Shown here piece by piece: positions 18,354-27,007 of a stretch of 64,000 bases of DNA (within the stretch, counting starts at the first letter, position 1; each line of letters starts with the position of its first letter). The DNA is from Telluria aromaticivorans (GTDB lineage Bacteria > Pseudomonadota > Gammaproteobacteria > Burkholderiales > Burkholderiaceae_D): positions 310,001 through 374,000 of the forward strand of contig NZ_JABAIV010000001.1 in NCBI RefSeq assembly GCF_013003915.1, written 5' to 3'. Made by a program: the position numbers and the translations under genes. Below the pieces are notes generated by a model. It ran no database searches. It saw nothing but the letters and a program-made list of their open reading frames with translations, and had not been told where the DNA came from.

Positions 18354-19856
18354 ATGGAAATCTTTGCCAACCTCGGACTCGGCCTGGAAACGGCCTTCAC
18401 GCTTACCAACCTGTTCTATTGCCTGGTCGGCGTTTTTGTCGGCACCGCCGTTGGCGTGCTGCCGGGCCTGGGACCGATCGCCACCATCGCCATGCTGCTG
18501 CCGGCAACCTTCGGCCTGCCGCCTATTTCCGCGTTGATCATGCTTTCGGGTATCTACTACGGCGCCCAGTACGGCGGCTCGACCACGGCCATCCTGGTCA
18601 ACCTGCCGGGCGAATCCTCCTCGGTCGTGACCGCCCTCGATGGCTACCAGATGGCGCGCCAGGGCAATGCCGGCAAGGCGCTTGCCACCGCCGCACTGTC
18701 GTCGTTCTTCGCGGGTACCGTCGCCACCGTCCTGCTGGCCCTATTCGCGCCGCCGCTGGCCGACCTCGCCCTCAAGTTCGGCCCGGCGGAATACTTCTCG
18801 CTGATGGTGCTGGGCTTGGTTGCCTCCGTCGTGCTGGCCAGCGGTTCGCTGCTCAACGCGATCGGCATGGTGCTGCTCGGCCTGCTGCTCGGCCTGATCG
18901 GCACCGACGTCAACTCGGGCGCCCAGCGCTATACCTTCGACCTGCCTGAACTGGCCGACGGCATCAACTTCGTGATCGTCGCGATGGGCATGTTCGGCAT
19001 CGGCGAAATCATCCGCAATCTCGAGCACGACGAAGACCGCAGCCTGGTGATGAAGAAGGTCAAGGGCCTGATGCTGACCAAGGACGACTTCAAGCGCATC
19101 ATCGCGCCAGTACTGCGCGGCACGGCCCTGGGTTCGGCGCTGGGCATCCTGCCGGGCGGCGGCGCCATGCTGGCCTCTTTCGCCTCCTACTCGATCGAGA
19201 AGAAGGTCTCGAAGAACTCGGCCAACTTCGGCAAGGGCGCGATCGAAGGCGTCGCAGCGCCGGAAGCGGCCAACAACGCCGGCGCGCAAACCTCGTTCAT
19301 CCCGATGCTCACCCTGGGCATCCCGTCGAATCCGGTGATGGCGCTGATGATCGGCGCCATGATCATCCAGGGCATCCAGCCCGGACCGGCCGTCATGACC
19401 GAGCAGCCGGCGCTGTTCTGGGGCCTGATCGTGTCGATGTGGTTCGGCAACCTGTTCCTGGTCGTGCTGAACCTGCCGATGATCGGCCTGTGGGTCAAGA
19501 TGATCATGGTGCCTTACCATAACCTGTTCCCGGCGATCCTGATGTTCTGCGCCATCGGCGTGTTCAGCCTGAACAACAACGAGTTCGACGTCTACCTGAT
19601 GGCGCTGTTCGGTTTGTTCGGCTATATCTGCGCAAAACTGGGCGCCGAGCCGGCGCCGATGCTGCTCGGGTATATCATCGGCCCGATGATGGAGGAATAC
19701 CTGCGCCGCGCGCTGCTGCTGTCGCAGAGCGACCCGATGGTGTTCGTCACCCGCCCGATCAGCGCCGTCATGCTGGGCATGGCTGCCATCGCGCTGATCG
19801 TCGTGATGCTGCCTTCGCTGCGCAAGAAACGCGAAGAAGCCTTCCAGGAAGAGTAG
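18354..19856 (+). CDS. tctA: Tripartite tricarboxylate transporter, large permease TctA
   Basis: This 500-residue permease has about ten to twelve transmembrane helices and carries out sodium- or proton-driven uptake of the carboxylate delivered by TctC. It shows the two repeated Gly-rich TctA motifs: Leu-Pro-Gly-Leu-Gly-Pro near residues 38-43 and Leu-Pro-Gly-Gly-Gly-Ala near 265-270. It also has Tyr-Tyr-Gly-Ala-Gln-Tyr-Gly-Gly-Ser near 65 and Pro-Glu-Ala-Ala-Asn-Asn-Ala near 301. Its length is normal for the family. It is the last gene of the operon; a GC-rich hairpin follows within 11 bp of the stop codon. Confidence 0.94.
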   Translation: MEIFANLGLGLETAFTLTNLFYCLVGVFVGTAVGVLPGLGPIATIAMLLPATFGLPPISALIMLSGIYYGAQYGGSTTAILVNLPGESSSVVTALDGYQMARQGNAGKALATAALSSFFAGTVATVLLALFAPPLADLALKFGPAEYFSLMVLGLVASVVLASGSLLNAIGMVLLGLLLGLIGTDVNSGAQRYTFDLPELADGINFVIVAMGMFGIGEIIRNLEHDEDRSLVMKKVKGLMLTKDDFKRIIAPVLRGTALGSALGILPGGGAMLASFASYSIEKKVSKNSANFGKGAIEGVAAPEAANNAGAQTSFIPMLTLGIPSNPVMALMIGAMIIQGIQPGPAVMTEQPALFWGLIVSMWFGNLFLVVLNLPMIGLWVKMIMVPYHNLFPAILMFCAIGVFSLNNNEFDVYLMALFGLFGYICAKLGAEPAPMLLGYIIGPMMEEYLRRALLLSQSDPMVFVTRPISAVMLGMAAIALIVVMLPSLRKKREEAFQEE

Positions 19857-19866
19857 ACCAGTTGTA

Positions 19867-19898
19867 CTGCGCGCCCCGGCCTGGCCGGCGGCGCGCAG
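19867..19898. terminator. GC-rich hairpin between convergent tctA and polB
   Basis: CTGCGCGCC (19867-19875) pairs with GGCGCGCAG (19890-19898), a 9-bp perfect stem. The 14-nt loop is itself palindromic (GGCC-rich). There is no strong T-tract (CCTTTCC follows), so it may act as a weak bidirectional terminator. It lies in the 65-bp gap between two genes facing each other. Confidence 0.5.
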
Positions 19899-19921
19899 CC
19901 TTTCCGTATCAAACTCCCCTG

Positions 19922-22309
19922 TTAGAACAAAGCGCCCTGCGGACTGGTCAGGCGCGCGAAGCTGTCGCCCAAAAACGGCAGGATCGCGTCGGCGATCGGC
20001 TCCAGTTGCTTCGTCAGGTAGTGCTCGTAGTCGATCGGCGCGCGCCGCAATTCGATCGGTTCCGGGCCGGCGGTGGTCATCACATAGTGGATCCACCCAC
20101 CGTTGCGGTATTGCGCCTGGCGTCCCTGACCGGTATGGAAGTCGTCGGCCATGCGCGCCGCACGCACATGCGGCGGCACGTTGCGCTCATAGTCATCGAG
20201 CGGCCGGCGCAGGCGCTTGCGATAGACCAGCAGCGCATCGAGTTCGCCGCGCAGGGTGCGCGCCACATATTCGGCCATCCAGGCTTCGTAAGGCTCGCGC
20301 CTGAAGATCCGCAGATAGAGCTGCTGCTGGAATTCCTTGGCCAGCGGCGACCAGTCCGAACGCACGCTTTCCAGCCCGCGGTATACCATCTCCTCACTGC
20401 CATCCGGGTTCGTCACCAGCCCGGCGTAGCGCTTCTTGCTGCCTTCGTCGGAGCCGCGCACGGTCGGCATCAGGAAGCGCCGGTAATGGGTGTCGAATTC
20501 GAGTTCGAGCGCGCTGTCGATGCCGTAGTCTTGCATCAGGTGGGCGCGCCACCAGCCGTTGACCCGCTCCACCAGCTCGCGCCCGATGCGCTCGGCTTCC
20601 TCCTGCCCGCGCGCGCCGCCCAGCCACACGAAGGTGGAGTCGGTGTCGCCATAGATCACCTGGTAGCCCTGCTCCTCGATCAGCGCTCGGGTGCGGTGCA
20701 TGATCTCGTGCCCGCGCATCGTGATCGACGAGGCCAGGCGCGGGTCGAAGAAGCGGCAGCCGGTCGTACCCAGCACGCCGTAGAAGGCATTCATGATGAT
20801 CTTCAGCGACTGCGACAGCGGCCCGTTGCGTTCGCGCTTGGCGGCCTCGCGCCCTTCCCAGACCTCGCGCACGATCCCGGGCAGGCAGTGGCGCGTGCGC
20901 GAAAAGCGCCCGCCGCGAAACCCCGGCACGGTGGCGGCTTCGTCTTCGGCCAGGCCGGCCACGAGGCCCACCGGGTCGATCAGGAAGCTGCGGATGATCG
21001 ACGGGTACAGGCTTTTATAATCCAGCACCACCACCGAGTCGTACAGGCCCGATACCGAATCCATCACGAAACCGCCCGGGCTGTCGCCCGCCGCCACGTC
21101 GCCGATGTTCGGCGCCACGAAACCCTGGCGGTGCATCAGCGGCATGTAGCGGTGCTCGAAGGCGGCGACGGAACCGCCGCTGCGGTCCACGGCCAGGCCG
21201 GTGACGCTGGCGCGTTCCAGCAGGAAGCGCATCAGCTCGGTTTTTTCGAAGATGCGGGTGACCAGTTCGCAGTCCTTCAGGTTGTACCAGGCCAGGGCCG
21301 GTTTGTCTTCGAGGAACATGCGGTTGATCTCGTCCATGCGGCTGTACGGATTGTCGATCGCCTTGCCTTCGCCGAGCAGGGTCTGCGACACCGATTCCAG
21401 GCTGAAGGACGGGAAGCTATAGGTGGCCGAGCGCAGCGCATCGATCCCGTCGATCACCAGGCGGCCGGCAATGCAAAGAAAGAAGTGCTCCCGGCGCCCG
21501 TGCTCGCGCGCTTCGACGGCGCTGCCGTCGCGCCCCAGGCGCAGCGGGCGCTTCAGGCGCTCGGCTGCCTGCACCAGCATCCGGAAATCGAACTGGATCA
21601 CGTTCCAGCCGATGAAGGCGTCCGGGTCATGCAGCCGGACCCATTCCTCGAAGCGGTCCAGCAGTTCGCCGCGGCTGGCGCAGTATTCAAGTGCCATATC
21701 ACGCGGCGACTCGTCTCCGTTAGGCTCGCCCAGCATGTAGACCTGGCGCTGCCCGCAGCCTTCCAGGCCGATGCAGTACAGCTCGCCATGCTGGTTGGTC
21801 TCGATGTCGAGCGAGGCCAGGCGCAACTGCGGGCGGTAGCCGCCATCCGGCTTCAGGTGGGCGTCCAGGATGCGCCGGGGATCGCGAGGGTCAGGCGTCC
21901 CGTGCACCAGCACCGGCGCGGTGATGAAGCGTTCCATCAGGTAGCGCTCGGGCGGGCGGATGTCGGCCTCGTAAACGTCGATGCCGAACTCGCGCAGGCG
22001 TTTCTCGAGGCGCAGCAACTGGCGGTACTGGCGGCAGTACAGGCCGAGGACCGGCCGGTGGCTGAAATCGCACAGCGCCAGCTCGCGCAGCTCCCATCCT
22101 CTCTCGGTTCGCAGCACCTGCTCGGCGGCAGCGCGTTGTTCAAGCGGGATGAAGGCGACCGAGGTTTGCGGCGGCAGGCAAACCTGGCGCGGGCCATCTG
22201 GCGTGGCCAGCCACAGGGTAACCGCGGTGCCGGCGTCAAGGTCGTGCCAGTGCCGGGTCAGCAGGAAACCCTGCAGCGCTGCGGTCCCTGGCTGGTCGTG
22301 GGTGTCCAT
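19922..22309 (-). CDS. polB: DNA polymerase II (family B)
   Basis: This translesion and replication-restart polymerase has 795 residues (E. coli 783). The exonuclease domain has Asp168-x-Glu170 in Ser-Leu-Asp-Ile-Glu-Thr and the Exo II motif Gly-Trp-Asn-Val-Ile-Gln-Phe-Asp. Polymerase motif A is Asp-Tyr-Lys-Ser-Leu-Tyr-Pro-Ser, motif B is Lys-x-x-x-Asn-Ala-Phe-Tyr-Gly, and motif C is Tyr-Gly-Asp-Thr-Asp-Ser. All catalytic aspartates are present. I chose ATG 22309 (Met-Asp-Thr-His) because the longer frame would run into the upstream gene. The upstream DUF455 gene ends 13 bp before it, so they share a transcript. I see no LexA box of the E. coli type upstream of the pair. Confidence 0.94.
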   Translation of the reverse strand: MDTHDQPGTAALQGFLLTRHWHDLDAGTAVTLWLATPDGPRQVCLPPQTSVAFIPLEQRAAAEQVLRTERGWELRELALCDFSHRPVLGLYCRQYRQLLRLEKRLREFGIDVYEADIRPPERYLMERFITAPVLVHGTPDPRDPRRILDAHLKPDGGYRPQLRLASLDIETNQHGELYCIGLEGCGQRQVYMLGEPNGDESPRDMALEYCASRGELLDRFEEWVRLHDPDAFIGWNVIQFDFRMLVQAAERLKRPLRLGRDGSAVEAREHGRREHFFLCIAGRLVIDGIDALRSATYSFPSFSLESVSQTLLGEGKAIDNPYSRMDEINRMFLEDKPALAWYNLKDCELVTRIFEKTELMRFLLERASVTGLAVDRSGGSVAAFEHRYMPLMHRQGFVAPNIGDVAAGDSPGGFVMDSVSGLYDSVVVLDYKSLYPSIIRSFLIDPVGLVAGLAEDEAATVPGFRGGRFSRTRHCLPGIVREVWEGREAAKRERNGPLSQSLKIIMNAFYGVLGTTGCRFFDPRLASSITMRGHEIMHRTRALIEEQGYQVIYGDTDSTFVWLGGARGQEEAERIGRELVERVNGWWRAHLMQDYGIDSALELEFDTHYRRFLMPTVRGSDEGSKKRYAGLVTNPDGSEEMVYRGLESVRSDWSPLAKEFQQQLYLRIFRREPYEAWMAEYVARTLRGELDALLVYRKRLRRPLDDYERNVPPHVRAARMADDFHTGQGRQAQYRNGGWIHYVMTTAGPEPIELRRAPIDYEHYLTKQLEPIADAILPFLGDSFARLTSPQGALF

Positions 22310-22322
22310 CGCGGTGCCGGGT

Positions 22323-23123
22323 CTACACGAGCCGCGCCAGTTCCGCTTCGCTGAAACCGGCCTCGCGCCGCGCATCGAGGTTGAACGGTCCCTTGAGCAC
22401 CGGCGCCTTGTAGCGCACGGTCAGTTCGTCATAGGTGGACACCGGCTCCAGGCCGCGCCCGGCGCACAGGTGAAGGTACCAGCGGTTGCCGATCTCCACG
22501 TGCCCGACTTCGTCGCGCAGCAGCACGTCGAGGATGGCGGCCGCTGCGCGGTCGCCTGCGTGGGCCAGCTTGGCGCGCAGCGGTGGAATCGCGTCGAGGC
22601 CGCGCGCCTCCAGCGTGCGCGGCACCAGCGCCATGCGCGCCAGCACGTCGCCGCGGGTCTTCTCGACCATCTCCCACAGGCTGTCGTGGGCGGCGAAATC
22701 GCCATACGCGAAGCCGAGCGTGGCCAGGTGCGCCGACAGCATGCAGAAGTGCGTCGCTTCTTCGTTCGCCACCTGCAGCCAGTCGGTGTAGTAATCCTGC
22801 GGCATGCCGGGGAAACGCCACAGGGCGTCCAGCGCCAGGTTGACGGCATTGAATTCGATATGGGTCAGCGCATGCACCAGCATCGCGCGCCCTTCCACGG
22901 TGGCCATCGAGCGCTGGCCGACCAGGCGCGGCGGCACCAGTTCCGGCCGCGCCGGGCGGCCGGGAACGCCCTCGGGCGCGGCCAGCGCCGCCTCTGTGTC
23001 CACGGCCCAGGCGCCGGCCGCGTGCGCGGCCGCCATGGCCGCCACGCCGGCCGTCTTCGCGGCCGGATCGGGTTCAAGCAGGAATTGCAGAGCGCATGCG
23101 CGTAGCTCCAGCGGTGGCGCCAT
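22323..23123 (-). CDS. DUF455 ferritin-like domain protein
   Basis: This 266-residue all-helical protein of the ferritin-like DUF455 family is predicted to bind a di-iron centre. Candidate ligands are His-Ile-Glu near residue 87, Glu-Glu-Ala-Thr-His near 119 and Arg-Asp-Glu-Val-Gly-His-Val-Glu near 206. Their spacing resembles the paired Glu-x-x-His motifs of ferritin-like oxygenases such as MiaE. The biochemical role is not known. The gene sits just upstream of polB on the same strand with a 13-bp gap. On the minus strand a TATACT -10-like hexamer lies about 35-40 bp before the ATG, without a good -35. Confidence 0.85.
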   Translation of the reverse strand: MAPPLELRACALQFLLEPDPAAKTAGVAAMAAAHAAGAWAVDTEAALAAPEGVPGRPARPELVPPRLVGQRSMATVEGRAMLVHALTHIEFNAVNLALDALWRFPGMPQDYYTDWLQVANEEATHFCMLSAHLATLGFAYGDFAAHDSLWEMVEKTRGDVLARMALVPRTLEARGLDAIPPLRAKLAHAGDRAAAAILDVLLRDEVGHVEIGNRWYLHLCAGRGLEPVSTYDELTVRYKAPVLKGPFNLDARREAGFSEAELARLV

Positions 23124-23233
23124 GGTAAAGCCTTCAAAGGGGAAGATCTAAACCGCCAGTATACCAAAGCAGGCCACCGGGGCTGGCGCCTGCGTTACCA
23201 TGCATGTTCCGGAACAGACTGCCACCAGGACCC

Positions 23234-23791
23234 ATGCACAACGACCTGCCCGCCCTCCTGATCATCGACATGCAGCGCTGCATGGCCAGCCCGGCCGCAG
23301 GCGCACGCAACAACCCGCACGCGGAAACCAACATCGCTGCATTGCTGGACCTGTGGCGCGCGCGCGGCAGCACGGTCATCCACGTACGCCACATCTCGCG
23401 TGCTCCGGCATCCGGCTTCGCGCCGGGCCAGCCGGGCGCGCTGTTCCAGCCAGCCTTCGAACCCCGCGACGGCGAGCACGTCGTGGAAAAGAACGTCCCG
23501 GACGCCTTCATCCATTCCGGCCTCGAGCGCTGGCTGCGGGTGCGCGGCATCGGGCGCCTGGTGGTCGCCGGCGTCAGCACCAATATCTCGGTCGAATGCA
23601 GCGTGCGCACTGCCGCCAACCTGGGCTTTGGCGTCACGCTGGCCGGGGACGCCTGCTACGCGTATGCGCAAACCGACTACGCCGGCGTGCAGCGCAGCGC
23701 CGCCGAGGTCCATGCGATGTCGCTGGCGAACCTGGCCGCCGAATACGCCACGATTGCAACAACCGAGGCACTGCTGCAGCGCACGAAATAA
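23234..23791 (+). CDS. Isochorismatase-fold hydrolase lacking the usual catalytic Cys
   Basis: This 185-residue protein of the isochorismatase/cysteine-hydrolase superfamily has Asp12 (Ile-Ile-Asp-Met-Gln) and Lys86 (Glu-Lys-Asn) at the expected catalytic positions. In nicotinamidase-type enzymes the nucleophile is the Cys of Thr-Asn-x-Cys. Here that position is Ser119 (Val-Ser-Thr-Asn-Ile-Ser), and a Cys occurs three residues later (Cys122). True isochorismatases also lack the Cys, so the protein could be a vinyl-ether hydrolase or a Ser variant. The frame opens at 23204, but ATG 23234 has AGGA at 23227-23230 and begins right before the first beta strand. The substrate is unknown. Confidence 0.85.
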   Translation: MHNDLPALLIIDMQRCMASPAAGARNNPHAETNIAALLDLWRARGSTVIHVRHISRAPASGFAPGQPGALFQPAFEPRDGEHVVEKNVPDAFIHSGLERWLRVRGIGRLVVAGVSTNISVECSVRTAANLGFGVTLAGDACYAYAQTDYAGVQRSAAEVHAMSLANLAAEYATIATTEALLQRTK

Positions 23792-23904
23792 GGCAGCGCC
23801 GCAACACTCTACCCTTCGGGGATTGTAGGCGGGCAGGCAAGCTTGTTACTATTGGTTGCACCGGACGCCTGGCGTCCACTGCGCCCAACCGCGAAGGAAA
23901 CGCC

Positions 23905-24468
23905 ATGTTCTCCCGCCCCGCCCTGCATTCCCGCCTCGCCCTTGCCGCCTGCGCCCTGGCCGCCGAAGTCTTGCACCTCGGGTGGGAGTACACCCACGGC
24001 GGCGTGCCTTCGCACCACCTGCTGAACCGGGCCGACCTGCCGGAGGTCTCGAACTGGTGGGGACTGATGGTGGTGCCGCTGCTGGTGTGGTTCCTGGTGG
24101 GCCGCATCCAGCGCCGCGGCGCCACGCTGGTGCAGGCCGGCAGCCGCGAACGCTTCCGCGCGCTGGCCCAGGCCCGCTTCGGCGCCGCCCTGCTATGGGG
24201 CGCGGCGTTGGCGCTGGCCTTCGCCCAGGGCCATCCGGCCGTCGGTTTCCTCTTCGGCGGCGCCTTTGCCGCGGGTTTGCTGTTCCACGTCTACCGGGCC
24301 GAATACGTACTCGGTTTTGCGCTGGGCCTGACCTTTACTTTCGGTGCGGTGCTGCCGGTGCTGATTGCCTCGGTGATCGCCGGCTACTCCTTCCTGGCGC
24401 ACCTCATGATAGGGGCCTTGCTGCGGCTGGGACGCGGCAACCGCGCACGTGGCGCCGGCCTGCCCTGA
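23905..24468 (+). CDS. Hypothetical integral membrane protein
   Basis: This 187-residue protein has about five hydrophobic helices. The first contains a His-Leu-Gly-Trp-Glu-Tyr-Thr-His-Gly-Gly motif near residues 24-33, and a His-His-Leu-Leu-Asn-Arg-Ala-Asp-Leu-Pro loop follows. Both are His-rich and face one side of the membrane. ATG 23905 follows a strong GAAGGAAA. I recognise no family. It is transcribed in the same direction as the isochorismatase gene 113 bp upstream, with a gap large enough for its own promoter. Confidence 0.75.
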   Translation: MFSRPALHSRLALAACALAAEVLHLGWEYTHGGVPSHHLLNRADLPEVSNWWGLMVVPLLVWFLVGRIQRRGATLVQAGSRERFRALAQARFGAALLWGAALALAFAQGHPAVGFLFGGAFAAGLLFHVYRAEYVLGFALGLTFTFGAVLPVLIASVIAGYSFLAHLMIGALLRLGRGNRARGAGLP

Positions 24469-24619
24469 ACCGGGGGGCGCGGAGAGCGGTCGCGCGGTCA
24501 CTACCTTCACGGCATAATCGTTTATTCACGGACACTATTCCCTCGACAAGTACAGACGCGCTACCTACACTCCCTGATGTTTTTCATAATAAAACTTACA
24601 TCCAAATCGGGAGAATAGA

Positions 24620-25309
24620 ATGACTAGACGTTTGTTTGCAGCCACCATGGCCTCCTTGCTGCTCTTGGCAGGCTGCGCCTCGCCTCCGCAATTACCGGTC
24701 ACGTTGTCGAAAACCGCGCTGCAGAGCCAGGGCAACCGCATTGGCGTGGCGATGTCGGCACCGGCTAAGGCCGATACCAATTTCCCGGGCGCAGCCTGCC
24801 TGCTGTGCTTGGCAGCAGCCTCGGTGGCGAACTCTTCGCTCACCACGCATACCCAGGCCCTGCCAGTCGACGACCTGCTGCGCCTGAAGGCGGATGTGGC
24901 GGAGACCTTGCGCAAGAAGGGCCAGGTCGTGACCGTTATCGACCAGCCGGTCAAGCTCGGCGACCTGCCGAAGCTCGACGCCGCTCCGAACAAGTCGCGC
25001 ATCGACTTCTCCTCGCTGCGCAGCAAATACGGCATCGACAAGCTATTGGTCATCGACATCGACGAGCTGGGAATGACGCGCAGCTACGCGAGCTATATTC
25101 CGACCGGCGACCCGCAGGGCGTCGTCAATGGCGTAGGCTACCTGGTCAACCTCGCCGACAATTCATATGAATGGTATTTGCCGCTGCGCCAGGTAAAAAG
25201 CGCCGCCGGAAAATGGGATGAGGCACCAAGTTTCCCCGGCCTGACCAATGCCTATTTCCAGGCGGTCGAAGGCACGCGCGATGCGGTGCTCCAGCCACTT
25301 GCCGAATAA
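24620..25309 (+). CDS. Hypothetical lipoprotein
   Basis: This 229-residue protein has a textbook lipoprotein signal ending in Leu-Leu-Ala-Gly-Cys19, so it is lipid-anchored in the envelope. The mature part has a Cys-Leu-Leu-Cys pair near residues 60-63 inside a small hydrophobic segment. An alpha/beta stretch with Lys-Leu-Leu-Val-Ile-Asp-Ile-Asp-Glu-Leu-Gly follows near 140-150. The second half resembles the fold of small outer-membrane assembly lipoproteins, but I cannot name a family. GGGAGA lies just upstream of the ATG. The next gene starts 10 bp after its stop, so the two form an operon. Confidence 0.8.
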   Translation: MTRRLFAATMASLLLLAGCASPPQLPVTLSKTALQSQGNRIGVAMSAPAKADTNFPGAACLLCLAAASVANSSLTTHTQALPVDDLLRLKADVAETLRKKGQVVTVIDQPVKLGDLPKLDAAPNKSRIDFSSLRSKYGIDKLLVIDIDELGMTRSYASYIPTGDPQGVVNGVGYLVNLADNSYEWYLPLRQVKSAAGKWDEAPSFPGLTNAYFQAVEGTRDAVLQPLAE

Positions 25310-25319
25310 GCGCCCGACG

Positions 25320-26165
25320 ATGACAGCCTCGCGCCTGTTCTCCGGTATTGCCTGCGCCGCGGTCGTACTGGGCGCGCAGGCAAGTGCCCTGGCCGCGCCA
25401 TGGGCGGTCCGCACGCCGCCTTCCGACCGCGTCCCCTTCAAGGGTGTTGCCAGCATGGACGACGTCGGCAAGCCAGGGGCCATGCTGTATCCGGCTGCCG
25501 GCGCAGCCGGCCTGATCGCCGCAATCGTGACCCACGCCGTGATCGCCAGTTCGGTGCGCGACCACGAAAAGAGCGAGATCGAAAAGGCGGCGGACAAGAT
25601 CCTCGAGCCCTTTGATGCAAGCCTGGCCACCTTTACCCTGCGCGACCTGGTACTGGGCGCTTCGGCGCTGTCGCGCCACGGCGAGCCGCGCTGGCTAGCC
25701 AGCAACGAGAAGGCCGAGGCCTGGGTCGTGAGCAGCAAACCGGTCTTTTCGATGACGCAAGACCGCGCCGCCCTGATCCTGGAGAACGATGTCACGCTCA
25801 CGCCGCCGTCTGGCCAGCCGGTGTACGCCAACCGGGTGCGTGTCATCTCGTCCGTCCACCTGTACGAAAACCTTGCCGGCTTTTGGGGCGAGGACCAGGC
25901 CAGGGCGCTGAAAGCCGAAAGTGTGCGGCTGCTGGCCGCCTCGGTCGATATCGCGCTTGACGACGCGATCGTGCCACGTCCGGCTGCCAGCCCCGGTGCG
26001 CAGCGCACCGTGCGCTATCCGGAAGGAGGCAAGCTGGTATTCGAACGCGCGGAAATCATCAAGGAAGCGTGCGACCGCATGCTGTTGCGCAACCTGCGCG
26101 GTTGGCTGGTGTCGGTGCCCCGCAACGGGCCGCCGGCATCCAGCTGCGCGGAAGCCGCGCAGTGA
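25320..26165 (+). CDS. Hypothetical exported protein, partner of the upstream lipoprotein
   Basis: This 281-residue protein has a Sec signal peptide (cleavage near Ala-Leu-Ala, residue 24). A second hydrophobic segment around residues 55-75 (Ala/Gly/Ile-rich) may anchor it. The remainder is soluble and ends with a Cys. An upstream in-frame start exists, but it would give a long Arg-rich extension, so ATG 25320 is preferred. It lies 10 bp after the lipoprotein gene and is probably co-transcribed with it. Many bacteria carry such pairs of envelope proteins of unknown function. No domain was recognised. A short hairpin (26167-26186) follows before the convergent lytR-type gene. Confidence 0.75.
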   Translation: MTASRLFSGIACAAVVLGAQASALAAPWAVRTPPSDRVPFKGVASMDDVGKPGAMLYPAAGAAGLIAAIVTHAVIASSVRDHEKSEIEKAADKILEPFDASLATFTLRDLVLGASALSRHGEPRWLASNEKAEAWVVSSKPVFSMTQDRAALILENDVTLTPPSGQPVYANRVRVISSVHLYENLAGFWGEDQARALKAESVRLLAASVDIALDDAIVPRPAASPGAQRTVRYPEGGKLVFERAEIIKEACDRMLLRNLRGWLVSVPRNGPPASSCAEAAQ

Positions 26166-26166
26166 T

Positions 26167-26186
26167 CGAGCCGGCCAATTGGCTCG
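26167..26186. terminator. Short hairpin between convergent genes
   Basis: CGAGCC (26167-26172) and GGCTCG (26181-26186) form a 6-bp stem with an 8-nt loop in the 44-bp gap between two genes that face each other. There is no T-tract, so termination activity is uncertain. Confidence 0.3.
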
Positions 26187-26209
26187 GGTGAATGTCGACC
26201 CACCCGCCC

Positions 26210-27007
26210 TCACATCTGGCGGAACAGGTGGGCGTACACCGGGCTCACGCGCGGTTTTTCCGGACGGTGGCGCAATGTGAGCATCACCTTGCCCAAGGTG
26301 TCGCGTCCGGCGCTGGCCACGCAGGCCATGTTCACCACGGTGCTGCGGTTGACCTGGCGGAACCGCGCCGGATCCAGCTGCGGCAACAATTCCTTCAGCG
26401 GGACACGGATCAGGGCCTCGCTGTCGGCGGTGGCCACAGTCACGTATTTGTCGGTGGCCTGGAAGAACACCACCTCGGTCACCGGGATCATGCGCACGAC
26501 GTTGCCCACGGCGGCGCGCACGAACTCCAGGCGTTCGGGCGCGGCACTGCCCGGCATCAGCGCCTGCAGCTTGCCGACCAGCTCAGTCAGCGGATCATTA
26601 TCTGCTTCCTGGCTGCCATGCCGGTTGGCGAGTAGACCCTGCAGCCGTTCGACGGTGCGCGCCAGGCGCGCTTCGTTGACCGGCTTGAGCACATAGTCGG
26701 CGGCGGCCTGCTCGAAGGCCTGCACCGCATAGTCGTCGTAGGCGGTCACGAACACCACGTGCGGAAACGGCGCCGGCCCTTCCCAGCGTTCGGCCAGTTC
26801 TTCCGCCGCTTCGATCCCGGTCTGGCCGGGCATCTTGATGTCCAGGAACAGCAGGTCGGGCCTCAGCGCCAGCGCCTGCTCCACCGCGGCGACGCCGTTC
26901 GGTGCGGTACCGGCGATCTCCAGTTCCGGCCACAGGCGCTGCAGGGTAAGCGCCAACGTGGCGGCGAGGATTGGTTCGTCTTCTGCAATCAGGGCGCGGA
27001 TGCTCAT
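26210..27007 (-). CDS. LytR/AlgR-type response regulator
   Basis: This 265-residue DNA-binding response regulator has a receiver domain (residues 1-120) with the acidic pair Glu9/Asp10, phospho-acceptor Asp56 (Phe-Leu-Asp-Ile-Lys-Met-Pro) and the conserved Lys in Leu-Lys-Pro-Val. A LytTR DNA-binding domain (about 160-262) follows. The start ATG 27007 overlaps the stop of the kinase gene by 4 bp (ATGA), so kinase and regulator are translationally coupled. The pair is divergent from the sialidase/membrane-protein operon and may control it, though this rests on position only. Confidence 0.93.
   Translation of the reverse strand: MSIRALIAEDEPILAATLALTLQRLWPELEIAGTAPNGVAAVEQALALRPDLLFLDIKMPGQTGIEAAEELAERWEGPAPFPHVVFVTAYDDYAVQAFEQAAADYVLKPVNEARLARTVERLQGLLANRHGSQEADNDPLTELVGKLQALMPGSAAPERLEFVRAAVGNVVRMIPVTEVVFFQATDKYVTVATADSEALIRVPLKELLPQLDPARFRQVNRSTVVNMACVASAGRDTLGKVMLTLRHRPEKPRVSPVYAHLFRQM

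Noticed and set aside
19862-22354. An 830-codon open frame antisense to polB
   Set aside because: Same frame relation and same compositional cause as the macroglobulin case. polB has all its catalytic motifs on the minus strand.
23124-23233. A LexA box upstream of DUF455-polB
   Set aside because: I looked for CTGT-N8-ACAG and found none between 23124 and 23233.
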